Assembly: GCA_029245345.1 (NCBI GenBank)
Contig: JAQWPM010000012.1
Span: 372,001-436,000 of the forward strand
Length of the DNA: 64,000 bases
Direction of reading: 5' to 3'
Source: Longimicrobiales bacterium
GTDB taxonomy: Bacteria > Gemmatimonadota > Gemmatimonadetes > Longimicrobiales > Gaopeijiaceae
Within the stretch, counting starts at the first letter, position 1. The number at the start of each line of letters is the position of its first letter. This document shows, in pieces, positions 43,164 through 51,520 of this stretch. The notes below the pieces were generated by a model. The model was not told the origin of the DNA and did no database searches. It saw only the letters and a list, made by a program, of their open reading frames with translations. The position numbers and the translations under genes are program-made.

Positions 43164-43627
43164 CTAAATCCGATCGATCACGATCGTGTGGGTGTTACCG
43201 ACTGAGAAGACGATCGAACTACCCAGAAACTCTGCAATCGCGTTGCCAAGATCATCTTCCTCGGCAGTAACCGATTACACCAATCAACACGGTCGTGCTC
43301 GGATCACCCGGCACCCCCTGAGGGAGAGTCCGGTTCTCGTCGTCGAGTTGATACCCGTTCCTGTCTAAGGAACATTTCCGGGAGGCATCCGACAAGTCCG
43401 GCCGGAACGACCCCCGAAGCGACTTCGGCCGGCCATGTATTCATGGTGGCGCTGTGCTGTAATGCGGCTACTCGAACGACATCCATGTCCGCTGCGACTT
43501 CAGTCGCTCGGGCACGGAAGATCATGCTACGCAGATTCGGTATAGCGAGACCTGAGAGAATGCCGACGATCGACGCGGTGACCATGAACTCGATGAGTGT
43601 AAACTTCAACTTCCGTGGCATCACCAT
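43164..43627 (-). pseudogene. Frameshifted type IV pseudopilin (prepilin-like) gene
   Basis: The first frame gives the pilin N-terminus KFTLIEFMVTASIVGILSGL and AIPNLRSMIFRARATEVAAD. Lys instead of Gly stands before the Phe, so even the prepilin peptidase site is lost. After about residue 80 the expected sequence moves to other frames: YQLDDENRTLPQGVPGDPST and then NAIAEFLGSSIVFSVGNTHT, ending at a TAG at 43164-43166. These pieces match the conserved C-terminal half of a pseudopilin. At least two frameshifts show the gene is dead. Confidence 0.65.
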
Positions 43628-43947
43628 CTCTCCGTAACTCTTGCCTTGGCTCCATCACCACCCCCCAGGAGTTTGCCGGTGGCCCCCGCGCTGACCCATT
43701 CGTTCAGCGGCTGGGCGGAATCGTTGGTGATGACCTCATCACCGACGAGACACTGAGCCTGCAGATAAACGGCCAGGCACATGTCTTCGGCCTGCTCTTC
43801 AAGGGGCAGCGACTCTAGCGGGATGACGATGACCCAGGCCGGAGGCGCAATCAGTAGGCACACCGCGGACACACCCAGATTGATGCCAAGAGGCAGCATC
43901 CACTTAGGCTGTTTCTTAGGCTTAGGCCCTCTCGCCTTGCGCCTCAT
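43621..43947 (-). CDS. Hypothetical small membrane protein upstream of pseudopilin
   Basis: Not recognised. From ATG 43945-43947 it encodes 108 residues: a basic N-terminus (MRRKARGPKPKKQPKWM), one transmembrane helix (GINLGVSAVCLLIAPPAWVI), then a short periplasmic domain with two cysteines (MCLAVYLQAQCLVGDEVI). A GTG/ATG further upstream would extend it to 43980. It overlaps the start of the pseudopilin by seven bases, so the two were probably one operon, perhaps a minor pilin-accessory gene. Confidence 0.45.
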   Translation of the reverse strand: MRRKARGPKPKKQPKWMLPLGINLGVSAVCLLIAPPAWVIVIPLESLPLEEQAEDMCLAVYLQAQCLVGDEVITNDSAQPLNEWVSAGATGKLLGGGDGAKARVTERW

Positions 43948-44101
43948 CACGGGCCGCGGCCTGTGTGAGCACAGCAGCAACAGCGTCAGCCGCTTCCTGG
44001 CCTGACGCTTTCTTCAAGTTTCGAAGCACCGTACAAAAGTCCTTGGGCAAGCTCGTACGCTCTCGACGAAGGCATCGGCTCTGAATTAGTTTCGTCAGCA
44101 T
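43922..44101 (-). CDS. Possible small helical protein (58 residues) divergently overlapping the DtxR gene
   Basis: The ATG at 44099-44101 opens a 58-codon frame with a GGGGGA run two bases before it. It includes LPKDFCTVLRNLKKASGQEA and ADAVAVLTQAAARDEAQGE, an amphipathic helical composition. It overlaps the start of the next downstream ORF by 26 bases and shares three bases with the DtxR-gene start on the other strand. No family is recognised, and the ribosome-binding site would lie inside the regulator gene, so confidence is low. Confidence 0.3.
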   Translation of the reverse strand: MLTKLIQSRCLRRERTSLPKDFCTVLRNLKKASGQEAADAVAAVLTQAAARDEAQGERA

Positions 44102-44783
44102 GATCCCCCGCGCCCTCTCCCGCTCCGTCGAAGACTACCTAAAGGCGATCTACAGCCTCTCCGAGGCTGGCGAAGCTGCGTCGACGAGCGCAATCGCGGA
44201 AGCTCTGCTCATTCAGCCGGCTTCCGTCACCGGAATGGTGAAGCGGCTCGCCGAGGAAGGACTCTTGGAGCACGTGCCATACAGAGGCGTCCGCCTCACA
44301 CGAGGGGGCGAACGAGAAGCCCTCCGGGTCCTCCGCCGCCACCGGATCCTGGAGACGTACCTCTGTGAGCGACTCGCTTTCGCATGGGACGACGTGCATG
44401 CCGAAGCCGAACGACTGGAGCACGCGGCCTCCGACGATCTCATCGATCGGATGGCTGCGGCCCTCGGCTCGCCCAGCCACGATCCTCACGGCGCTCCGAT
44501 CCCAACGCGGGCTGGGGAGATCGAGGCGACCGACCTGGCGACGCTCGCCGACGCGCTGCCCGGTTCACGACTGCGAATTCGAGCGGTGCAGGACGAGGAG
44601 GCGGCCGAGTTGCGGTCGATGGCCGATGACGGCCTGGTTCCCGGCGTATCGGTAATTGTGAACGCCGCCCCCTCCAACGCGGGTGAAGTCGGGCTCACTG
44701 TCGGAGAAGACGGAGACGCCGTGACTGTCCCGAAGGACCTCGCCCGCAAGATCTTCGTCGTCCCAGACGGGTCGGCCCCGTGA
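44100..44783 (+). CDS. Metal-dependent transcriptional regulator, DtxR/MntR family
   Basis: The 227-residue protein has an N-terminal winged helix (SRSVEDYLKAIYSLSEAGE, TSAIAEALLIQPASVTGMVK), the metal-binding and dimerisation domain (LETYLCERLAFAWDDVHAEA, E/H residues in ERLEHAASDD and the SHDPHGAPIP segment), and a C-terminal SH3-like FeoA-type domain (about 150-227). Such proteins repress metal uptake genes when Mn2+ or Fe2+ is bound. No metal transporter is adjacent. The start of the collapsed uridine kinase overlaps its stop (GTGA). Confidence 0.92.
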   Translation: MIPRALSRSVEDYLKAIYSLSEAGEAASTSAIAEALLIQPASVTGMVKRLAEEGLLEHVPYRGVRLTRGGEREALRVLRRHRILETYLCERLAFAWDDVHAEAERLEHAASDDLIDRMAAALGSPSHDPHGAPIPTRAGEIEATDLATLADALPGSRLRIRAVQDEEAAELRSMADDGLVPGVSVIVNAAPSNAGEVGLTVGEDGDAVTVPKDLARKIFVVPDGSAP

Positions 44784-44887
44784 CGCGCCGGCCCGTGATC
44801 TTGGGGGTCGCAGGAGGGGGCTACAATTCGGTGGCAGTAGACCTTCTGGTCACAAAGGTGCGCGGTCTCGTAAGCGAACGAACCTAG
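44780..44887 (+). pseudogene. Collapsed uridine kinase: N- and C-terminal ends joined in frame (35 residues)
   Basis: The GTG at 44780 overlaps the regulator stop and reads TRRPVILGVAGG, the start of uridine kinase immediately before its P-loop (G-x-S-G-S-G-K-T). It then passes directly to GYNSVAVDLLVTKVRGLV, which matches the last helix of uridine kinases (PEGGxNxVAxDLLVTKI). About 170 residues including the whole active site are missing, yet the frame and stop are intact. The join lies at a Gly-Gly that occurs at both ends in intact enzymes, suggesting deletion at short homology. Confidence 0.65.
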
Positions 44888-44902
44888 GAGACCACTTCGG
44901 AA

Positions 44903-45868
44903 TCAGGGGTTCACGAGGCAAGCCGGGACGGAATAGAGTCCGCCGTGGGAGTCCGGATCGACCACAACCTCGAAGGTACGCGTGACGGCGGCCGCAAAGA
45001 CGCCTGTGCCGTCGCCGACCATACTGGGAACGCGCACTTGGCCCGACGGGTTGAAGTTCCCCCCGCGGACCCAATTCACGTAGTTGCGGTCCGCTGCGGA
45101 AATGGTGACCCGGGCTCGCGTACCGGCCGGAAGTCCCTCCTGCAACAAGTTGGCCAGCGCCTGATCCAGCTCAAACCGGTTGAAGATGCCGAACTCACCA
45201 GGGAAGATGATCGTGGTGTCGGAAGCGGACACACTGAGGCCCAACAACACCAGAGGATCCGCATCCACTTCGATTCCGAGCGGAACCAGTGCGGCTTGGA
45301 TGCCTGAAATCGCAGTCTCGTTTATGTACGCCCAGGCCCCCTGCGACGTAGACCACATGACCTCCATCGTCGTCTCTGGTGGCAACACGCATTGAGCCCC
45401 CTCCGCAATACCGATGACACCGAAATCCCCAGGCACTACGGTCGCACTCCGGAGCACCCCGCCTCCCGGAAGAGCGATGGTCAGTTCCAGAGGATCGCCC
45501 GGATTGATCTGCGCGGACAACGCCGGCGCGAGCCAATAGCACGACCCAGTCCCCTCCACCGGCAACGTCGCCGCACAGGTTTGGATCGACGCCTCCGCGA
45601 ACTCGAAGGTCGATCCATCGGCACGGATAAGCGCGATTCGGGCCCCCGGCACCTCGCTGAAGCCAGGCGCCAGGCCACCTACCGTTCTGTGAAGGAACGC
45701 GATCACCCGGTTCTGTCCGAAAAGTCCTTGTCCTAACTCGACATACACTTCGGCCACAACCACGTCTTCGACGTCTACTATTGTGCTCTCCTGCAGCTCA
45801 CAACCGGCAGACAAAACAAGGGCGAGGCAGAGCCCCAAGCATCCGATCCATCCTTTGGGCCGCCTCAT
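44903..45868 (-). CDS. Lipoprotein partner of TonB-dependent receptor (DUF4249-like)
   Basis: The 321-residue lipoprotein (lipobox VLSAGC) has a mostly beta-sandwich composition with no enzyme motif. Its start is joined to the TonB-receptor stop (TGATG). In Bacteroidota such pairs of a receptor and a DUF4249 lipoprotein are common, and the N-terminal sequence here (VDVEDVVVAEVYVELGQG) fits that type. Probably outer-membrane attached and acting with the receptor in uptake of an unknown ligand. Confidence 0.65.
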   Translation of the reverse strand: MRRPKGWIGCLGLCLALVLSAGCELQESTIVDVEDVVVAEVYVELGQGLFGQNRVIAFLHRTVGGLAPGFSEVPGARIALIRADGSTFEFAEASIQTCAATLPVEGTGSCYWLAPALSAQINPGDPLELTIALPGGGVLRSATVVPGDFGVIGIAEGAQCVLPPETTMEVMWSTSQGAWAYINETAISGIQAALVPLGIEVDADPLVLLGLSVSASDTTIIFPGEFGIFNRFELDQALANLLQEGLPAGTRARVTISAADRNYVNWVRGGNFNPSGQVRVPSMVGDGTGVFAAAVTRTFEVVVDPDSHGGLYSVPACLVNP

Positions 45869-48243
45869 CAGAAGTGCACCTCAAAGCCGAACGTGGGAAA
45901 GATTGGAAACATCGAAATTCCAGATCTTGTGGGGGGGACTCGGTCGTACTCGAAAAAGTAAAAGAGGACGTTCCGTTGGTTGTAGATGTTCACGAGGTTG
46001 AGGTAAGGAGTGAGCGTGCCCCACGACTTCGGGAAGTCTCGGCGGAAGCTCACGTCGAGGCGGTGATAGGTGGGATAACGAGAGGAGTTGCGATCCTCGA
46101 GCACGACTGCGTACCCGCCGAACCCGTCCGTCGCGTCACTCGCGCCGGCCCAGTCGAGCCGGCCATCTCTTTGTACGAATTGCGGCGAGTAGTACGCATA
46201 CGAGCCAACCGCCCGCGTGTACGGCGTACCCGTGCCAACGTTCCAGCGCAGCCCCCCGGTCCACCCCCTAGGAAGCGGATATCGCAGAACGACATCCAAG
46301 TCCATGCGACGATCGAAGATGGGGGAGTACGTGATATCCGGCGGCGACGGGAACGGCGACAGGATATCCGCAAATGTTCTTTCGGCCCTGAGTAACGAGA
46401 GTGCGACCCAGCCGGTTACGTCCCCAGTCCCCTTACGGACCATGAAGTCCGTGCCGTAGGACAGCCCCTCTCCAGCGAGAATATCGTCCAATTCGTCGTT
46501 CGGGTCGTCCGCCGGATTGAATACGACAACCCCGTTGAAAGAGCGCACGTAAGCCTCGACGGACCAGTACCACTCTTCATCGATATATCCTTCGAGGCCA
46601 AGCTGGACCTGGTCCGACACGACGTGCGGCGCTCGTTGTCCGGAGGTCACCCAAATGTCCAACCCAAGAGGCAGCTCTTCGTCGCGAAGCGAATGCACGA
46701 ACTGTGTGTAGCGCCCAGTCGCCAACTTCAGGGCGATGTCCCCGTTGGAGAAGAAACGCTTGATCGCCACACGCGGCGCCAACTCTCGAATGGTCTCGCC
46801 CGGGTCCGGCAGGTACGTGTCGAGGCGGAGTCCTGCCTCGACAAGCCACTCCCTCGGACGACTCCAGTTCACCTGTCCGTATGTACCCAGAAGCACGCCA
46901 GAACCCTCGCCGCTCCCAAAGACCGTGCCCCCGGTTTCAAAGAGGTTCCGGTACGACGTCTTCTCGAGCGCGGCACCGACTTTGAGGCCGAGCTTCGCGC
47001 TGGGGCGAGTGTCGAGATCAACGCGAGCCTGAGCCTGTTGGATGTGACTGGAGAACTGCGTGTCCCCAAAGTCAGGAAAATTCAGACCTGTACCGTATCG
47101 ACTGAAATTCGCTCGAACGTCCAACGAACCTCCACCGCGCCTGGCCCGGGTCCAGCGTACGCCCGCCGCATCGTTGCCCCAGTCCCAATCGATGCGGAGT
47201 GGGAAGTCCTCTGGGTCGAATCGCGTGAGATCCAAAACGTCGGCCCCGGTATACCCGGTCAGCATCACTCGGTCGCCAGCGTGGGTCCATCCTTCCATCA
47301 CGGTCTGAGCATCAGTGAGGTGATACGGAAATTCGAAGGCCGGCTTCAAGAGCACGTCGAAGTACGATCGGCGCCCTGAGGCACGCCATTTCAGGTTGGC
47401 CATTCCGAGCGCATTCGCGACACCATCGGGGAGGCGTCCTCCCACCGCGATCCGCGTGGCGAGGAGAGAAATTCCCGCGTCGATCTTTGTCTCCCCATCT
47501 CCCGCGTCACTCTCAATCTGGAGCACCGAAGAGACCCGACCACCGTGCTCCGCTGCGAAACCACCGGACTGGAGTTCGGCCCGATCCAGCATGTCCGCGT
47601 TAAAGACAGAAAAGAAGCCACCCAGGTGAAACGGACTGAAGATCGGCACGCCATCGAGCAGAATCAGGTTCTGATCAGCCGATCCTCCCCGAACGTGGTA
47701 GGACGCCGAAAAGTCCGACGTGGAGACCACGCCCGGGAGCACCTCTACCGCCCGAATAGGGTCCGCCTCGATCACGCCCGGCAACGACCGGAGGTCCGCG
47801 AGATCGATTTCCCGCACCGTCGCCCCGCCGACCTCTTCAAAGCGGACACGCTCCCGGCTCCGCTCGGCCTCTACGGAAATACCCTCCATCGCGATGGCCT
47901 GCCGATTCACGCGCAGATCAAGCTCGATCGTCTCGCCCGCGGCGAGTGTCACGGTCTCGTCGAGTTCCGCATAGCCGAGTCCCTGCACTAGGAGCCGGTA
48001 GATCCCCGACCGGTCGAATTCGAACCTGAACTGGCCCAGACGGTCCGTGTCTGCAGCAACCAGTGTCGTTCCACCGGACATGATGCGAATCGTGACCCCA
48101 TAAACCGCAGAGCCCTCCTCGTCTCGCACCCTACCCTGCACGGTGCCGACCTGGGCTTCGAGCACCTGTGCGCTCGTCGCCGCGAGTGCCGCCGCAACAA
48201 GAATCGCGGAGATCCACCTATCTATCTGCACTGCGATCCTCAC
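45868..48243 (-). CDS. TonB-dependent outer-membrane receptor with carboxypeptidase-regulatory-like domain
   Basis: The GTG start gives 791 residues. A signal peptide (about 1-30, ending VLEAQ) is followed by a carboxypeptidase-regulatory-like domain (VQGRVRDEEGSAVYGVTIRI, ~35-115). The plug domain comes next (DLADLRSLPGVIEADPIRAV, GGSADQNLILLDGVPIFSPF), then a 22-strand barrel to the C-terminal FPTFGFEVHF, whose terminal aromatic residue is typical. The substrate cannot be told. Co-translated with a lipoprotein, as in nutrient-uptake pairs. The window's TonB-like gene may energise it. Confidence 0.92.
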   Translation of the reverse strand: MRIAVQIDRWISAILVAAALAATSAQVLEAQVGTVQGRVRDEEGSAVYGVTIRIMSGGTTLVAADTDRLGQFRFEFDRSGIYRLLVQGLGYAELDETVTLAAGETIELDLRVNRQAIAMEGISVEAERSRERVRFEEVGGATVREIDLADLRSLPGVIEADPIRAVEVLPGVVSTSDFSASYHVRGGSADQNLILLDGVPIFSPFHLGGFFSVFNADMLDRAELQSGGFAAEHGGRVSSVLQIESDAGDGETKIDAGISLLATRIAVGGRLPDGVANALGMANLKWRASGRRSYFDVLLKPAFEFPYHLTDAQTVMEGWTHAGDRVMLTGYTGADVLDLTRFDPEDFPLRIDWDWGNDAAGVRWTRARRGGGSLDVRANFSRYGTGLNFPDFGDTQFSSHIQQAQARVDLDTRPSAKLGLKVGAALEKTSYRNLFETGGTVFGSGEGSGVLLGTYGQVNWSRPREWLVEAGLRLDTYLPDPGETIRELAPRVAIKRFFSNGDIALKLATGRYTQFVHSLRDEELPLGLDIWVTSGQRAPHVVSDQVQLGLEGYIDEEWYWSVEAYVRSFNGVVVFNPADDPNDELDDILAGEGLSYGTDFMVRKGTGDVTGWVALSLLRAERTFADILSPFPSPPDITYSPIFDRRMDLDVVLRYPLPRGWTGGLRWNVGTGTPYTRAVGSYAYYSPQFVQRDGRLDWAGASDATDGFGGYAVVLEDRNSSRYPTYHRLDVSFRRDFPKSWGTLTPYLNLVNIYNQRNVLFYFFEYDRVPPTRSGISMFPIFPTFGFEVHF

Positions 48244-48343
48244 TGATCGAAGATGCTGCCATGGAAGGAACGACGGGCCTCTTCTTCCAACCCGCCGCCA
48301 TCTGTCCTAACGTGCGCCCTCTATACCGTCCGAGGGCCTGTCA

Positions 48344-49270
48344 GTGCCCTCATTAGCTCTGAGCTCTGTGCAAGCCTACTACTGCGACCATTTCGTTCTC
48401 CCGCTGCCGGCAGGGCATCGGTTTCCCATGGAAAAATATCGCATGCTGCGTGAGCGCATGTCGGATGTCGAACGGATCGATCTCCGAGTGCCAGACCCCG
48501 CCAGCCGCGCGGACCTCGAGAGAGTGCACACGCCGCGCTACGTCAGCGACGTGTTTTCCGGTGCGTTGTCGAGAGAGGAAGTGAGGCGCATCGGATTTCC
48601 GTGGTCTCCTGAACTGGTGGAACGTTCTTGCAGGTCAGTTGGGGGCACGATGGCGGCGAGCCGCGCAGCACTCACAGACGGCGTGGGAGCGAATATGGCG
48701 GGCGGAACGCACCACGCGTTCGCGGCTCACGGGGAAGGCTTCTGCGTCTTCAACGATGTGGCCGTCGCGGTTCGAGTACGACAGACGGAGGGCACGGCGA
48801 AACGCTTCGCTGTGCTGGATCTGGACGTTCACCAAGGCAACGGGACGGCTGCTATTTTTTCGGGCGACGACTCGACCTTCACACTCTCCGTCCATGGAGC
48901 CAACAACTTCCCCTTCCGGAAGGAGGCGAGTGATCTCGACCTTGAACTCCCGGACGGCTGCGAGGATGACGAATATCTCGAGGCGACCTCCATGGGAATC
49001 CGGCGAGCGCTCGAACATGGCCCCGACCTCGCCTTCTACATCGCAGGAGCAGACCCTTATGCAGAAGACAAGCTCGGTCGCCTGCGTGTTTCCAAAGAGG
49101 GATTGGCGGAGCGAGACCGTCTCGTGCTCGAGGGCTGCGCGGCCGCCGGAGTTCCCGTAGCGGTGGTCATGTCCGGAGGCTACGCGGCCACCGTGGCGGA
49201 CACCGTCGACATTCACGAACACACCGTCCGGGCCGCATCCCGGGTTTCATTGAGACGAACCACACCATGA
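48344..49270 (+). CDS. Histone-deacetylase-family (acetoin utilisation/acetylpolyamine amidohydrolase-like) protein
   Basis: The 308-residue protein starts at GTG 48344. The active site is complete: GGTHHAFAAHGEGFCVFND (H123, H124), LDLDVHQGNGT (zinc ligands D161 and H163) and YIAGADPYAEDKLG (third ligand Asp). Bacterial relatives deacetylate lysines, acetoin-pathway enzymes or polyamines. It overlaps a PLP enzyme (ATGA), a pairing with no obvious pathway logic. Confidence 0.9.
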   Translation: MPSLALSSVQAYYCDHFVLPLPAGHRFPMEKYRMLRERMSDVERIDLRVPDPASRADLERVHTPRYVSDVFSGALSREEVRRIGFPWSPELVERSCRSVGGTMAASRAALTDGVGANMAGGTHHAFAAHGEGFCVFNDVAVAVRVRQTEGTAKRFAVLDLDVHQGNGTAAIFSGDDSTFTLSVHGANNFPFRKEASDLDLELPDGCEDDEYLEATSMGIRRALEHGPDLAFYIAGADPYAEDKLGRLRVSKEGLAERDRLVLEGCAAAGVPVAVVMSGGYAATVADTVDIHEHTVRAASRVSLRRTTP

Positions 49271-50280
49271 CCGACCCGGCCGCTCTGGACCGCCTGAACC
49301 GTTGGGAACGACTCCCGCTAGCGAATCTTCCGACGCCCCTGGTGCCCGCACCTAGGCTCGCACGGGAACTGGGTGACCCCAACCTGGATCTGTGGATCAA
49401 GATGGATGCGGAAACCGGTTTCGCGCTGGGTGGAAACAAGGTGCGCAAATTAGAATTCGAACTCGCGGCTTCGCGACTCGATGGGGTAACCCACCTGCTG
49501 ACGGCGGGCGGACCTCAATCGAACCACTGTCGGGTGACTGCGGCTGCCGCGGCACGCCTGGGGTTGAAGTGCACACTTGTCCTGAGCGGTCCGGAACCCG
49601 CACACCCGAGCGGAAACGCCCTGCTCCATCGACTCTTCGGCGCCGAAGTGATCACGGTGGAGGACCGCGCAGATCGCACACCACACATGGAGGCGTACGC
49701 GGAGGAGCTTCGCAGTGCTGGCGAGCATCCACTGGTCGTACCCATCGGGGCTTCCACCGGTTTGGGTTCTCTGGGCTACGTCAATGCCATGGTCGAGCTC
49801 GCCAAACAGCTCGACGGCCTCGGCGCACGCCCTAACCGAACAGTGATCTTCGTGCCAAGCTCTTCATGCGGCACACTCGCGGGGGCCCTCCTGGGGATCT
49901 CTATCCTGGACCGGGCCGACATTGTGTTGATCGGAGTCAGCGCCGACGCGACTGAAACAGAGCTTCGAAACACTACGCTTCGCATCGCAGCGGATAGCGC
50001 CCGGGAACTGGAGTGGAACGGACCACTTTTCGTCGACCAACTCGAGTGCTGTGACTCGGAGGTCGGGGAGGGATACGGGATCCCCACCCCCGCAGCGGTC
50101 GAGGCGACCCATATGTTCGGCAAAGGCGAAGGCGTGGTGCTTGATCCGACCTACACTTCCAAGGCTGGATCGGGTTTGTGTGCCTGGGTTCGCAACAACG
50201 AGGCACGCCCAGGTGACCGAGTGATCTTCCTCCACACCGGCGGGCATCCCGGGCTGTTAGCCCGAAACATCAACTACTGA
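49267..50280 (+). CDS. PLP-dependent D-cysteine desulfhydrase / ACC deaminase family
   Basis: The 337-residue PLP enzyme has LPTPLVPAPRLARELG at the N-terminus, Schiff-base lysine K58 in FALGGNKVRKLEFE, and the phosphate-binding and substrate regions TAGGPQSNHCRVTAAAA and PSSSCGTLAGALLGI. Family members split D-cysteine into pyruvate, H2S and ammonia, or deaminate 1-aminocyclopropane-1-carboxylate. The tested residues cannot separate these here. Its start overlaps the deacetylase stop. Confidence 0.88.
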   Translation: MTDPAALDRLNRWERLPLANLPTPLVPAPRLARELGDPNLDLWIKMDAETGFALGGNKVRKLEFELAASRLDGVTHLLTAGGPQSNHCRVTAAAAARLGLKCTLVLSGPEPAHPSGNALLHRLFGAEVITVEDRADRTPHMEAYAEELRSAGEHPLVVPIGASTGLGSLGYVNAMVELAKQLDGLGARPNRTVIFVPSSSCGTLAGALLGISILDRADIVLIGVSADATETELRNTTLRIAADSARELEWNGPLFVDQLECCDSEVGEGYGIPTPAAVEATHMFGKGEGVVLDPTYTSKAGSGLCAWVRNNEARPGDRVIFLHTGGHPGLLARNINY

Positions 50281-50320
50281 CTAGGCTTCCACCCTAGGAT
50301 GGCCGTGCTAAATTTTCCTG

Positions 50321-51256
50321 ATGCCCTCCAATGCGGAACTCCTTGGTGCGGCCCCCCTCTTTCAAGGTCTGGCGTTTGACGACCTAGAACGTCTGGGCGG
50401 TGCTGCACGTCTTCAGCACTTCGACGCTGGCGAAGCGATCGTCGAAATCGGTGAGCCAGGACGGTCCCTTTTTGTGGTCGTCTCCGGGCACGTCCAGGTG
50501 CTGTATCCCGCTCGGATTTTGGAGGTCGAATTGGCCCGACTCGGACCTGGAGATTTCTTCGGCGAGATGGCCCTGCTGAATGACAAACCCCGGAGTGCCA
50601 CCGTTCGCTCGGTGGGCCCCGTGGAAGCACTCGTGTTGGACAAGTCCGAATTCAAACAGCTGGTCTTCGACCGCCCTCAAGTCGCGTTGAACTTGTTGGA
50701 GGTGCTCTCTGTCCGGATCTACCAAGCGGACCAACAGATCGGCGGGCTCAGCGATCAAGCGATCCGCGACACACTGACCGGCCTTCTGAACCGGCGCGCG
50801 TTCAATGAAAGGATGGTGATTGAATGTGACAGGGCACGCCGTTACCAGGAGACCTTCTCCTTGATCCTGCTCGACTTGGACCACTTCAAGTCGATCAACG
50901 ACACCCTGGGACACGACGTGGGCGATGAAGTCTTGTCATGGATCGGTCGTATTCTGACCCTGCACACCCGCGCCGCGGACATGCCGTTTCGGATCGGCGG
51001 AGAAGAGTTCGCGATCGTCTGCCCGGCGACTCACCCCGATCTGGCTAGAGCGGTTAGCCAACGGTTGGTCGACGTGGTGAGGGAAGCCTCACCTCCTATC
51101 AGACACAAGCTCAACCTGACCATGTCTGCCTCCTACGCGACATGCCCGGACGACGGCACGGACATGGAAGTGCTCTACAACACCGCGGACCAGGCCCTGC
51201 TCCAGGCAAAACGGGACGGCCGCAATCGGGTAAACGACCCGATCGTCATCCCCTAG
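50321..51256 (+). CDS. Diguanylate cyclase with N-terminal cyclic-nucleotide-binding domain
   Basis: The 311-residue protein has a cNMP-binding (Crp-like) fold at about 5-120 (EAIVEIGEPGRSLFVVVSGH, GPGDFFGEMALLNDKPRSAT) and a GGDEF domain at about 150-311. The signature loop is RIGGEEFAIVC (GGEEF, an active variant), and metal aspartates are in LILLDLDHFKSIND. It would make c-di-GMP in response to bound cNMP or another small ligand. Cytosolic, no membrane helix. Start ATG 50321. It ends four bases into a convergent remnant ORF. Confidence 0.92.
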   Translation: MPSNAELLGAAPLFQGLAFDDLERLGGAARLQHFDAGEAIVEIGEPGRSLFVVVSGHVQVLYPARILEVELARLGPGDFFGEMALLNDKPRSATVRSVGPVEALVLDKSEFKQLVFDRPQVALNLLEVLSVRIYQADQQIGGLSDQAIRDTLTGLLNRRAFNERMVIECDRARRYQETFSLILLDLDHFKSINDTLGHDVGDEVLSWIGRILTLHTRAADMPFRIGGEEFAIVCPATHPDLARAVSQRLVDVVREASPPIRHKLNLTMSASYATCPDDGTDMEVLYNTADQALLQAKRDGRNRVNDPIVIP

Positions 51257-51513
51257 TCGAACCACGTAGTGAGGCGCTGCCAGGCGCTCAAGAGATCCGG
51301 CTCTGACTCGAGGACACCGAACAGTGGGTCCGAGAGCGACCATTTGCCCGTGAGTTTGTGGCCCCGAAGCTCGAAGAGGAGCTTGCCCTTCTCCAATCCT
51401 TCGGCCGTGGGTTCGAGCGGTAAGAAGTGCAGTCGCCAACTCCGGCATACTAGAGGCGATCGCGAACAGGACCGACCCACTGGAGACCCTACAGGCAGAA
51501 TAGGACCCGCCAC
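51253..51513 (-). pseudogene. Possible remnant of LigD-type 3'-phosphoesterase
   Basis: Within this 86-codon frame LEPTAEGLEKGKLLFELRGH then KLTGKWSL resembles the GxLxFxLxGxKLxGxW strand pair of LigD/PE-type 3'-phosphoesterase domains. The upstream part (GSPVGRSCSRSPL) and the tail (PDLLSAWQRLTTWFD) do not match, so if real it is a fragment. No ligase or polymerase gene is near. Tentative. Confidence 0.3.
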
Positions 51514-51520
51514 CTACGTC

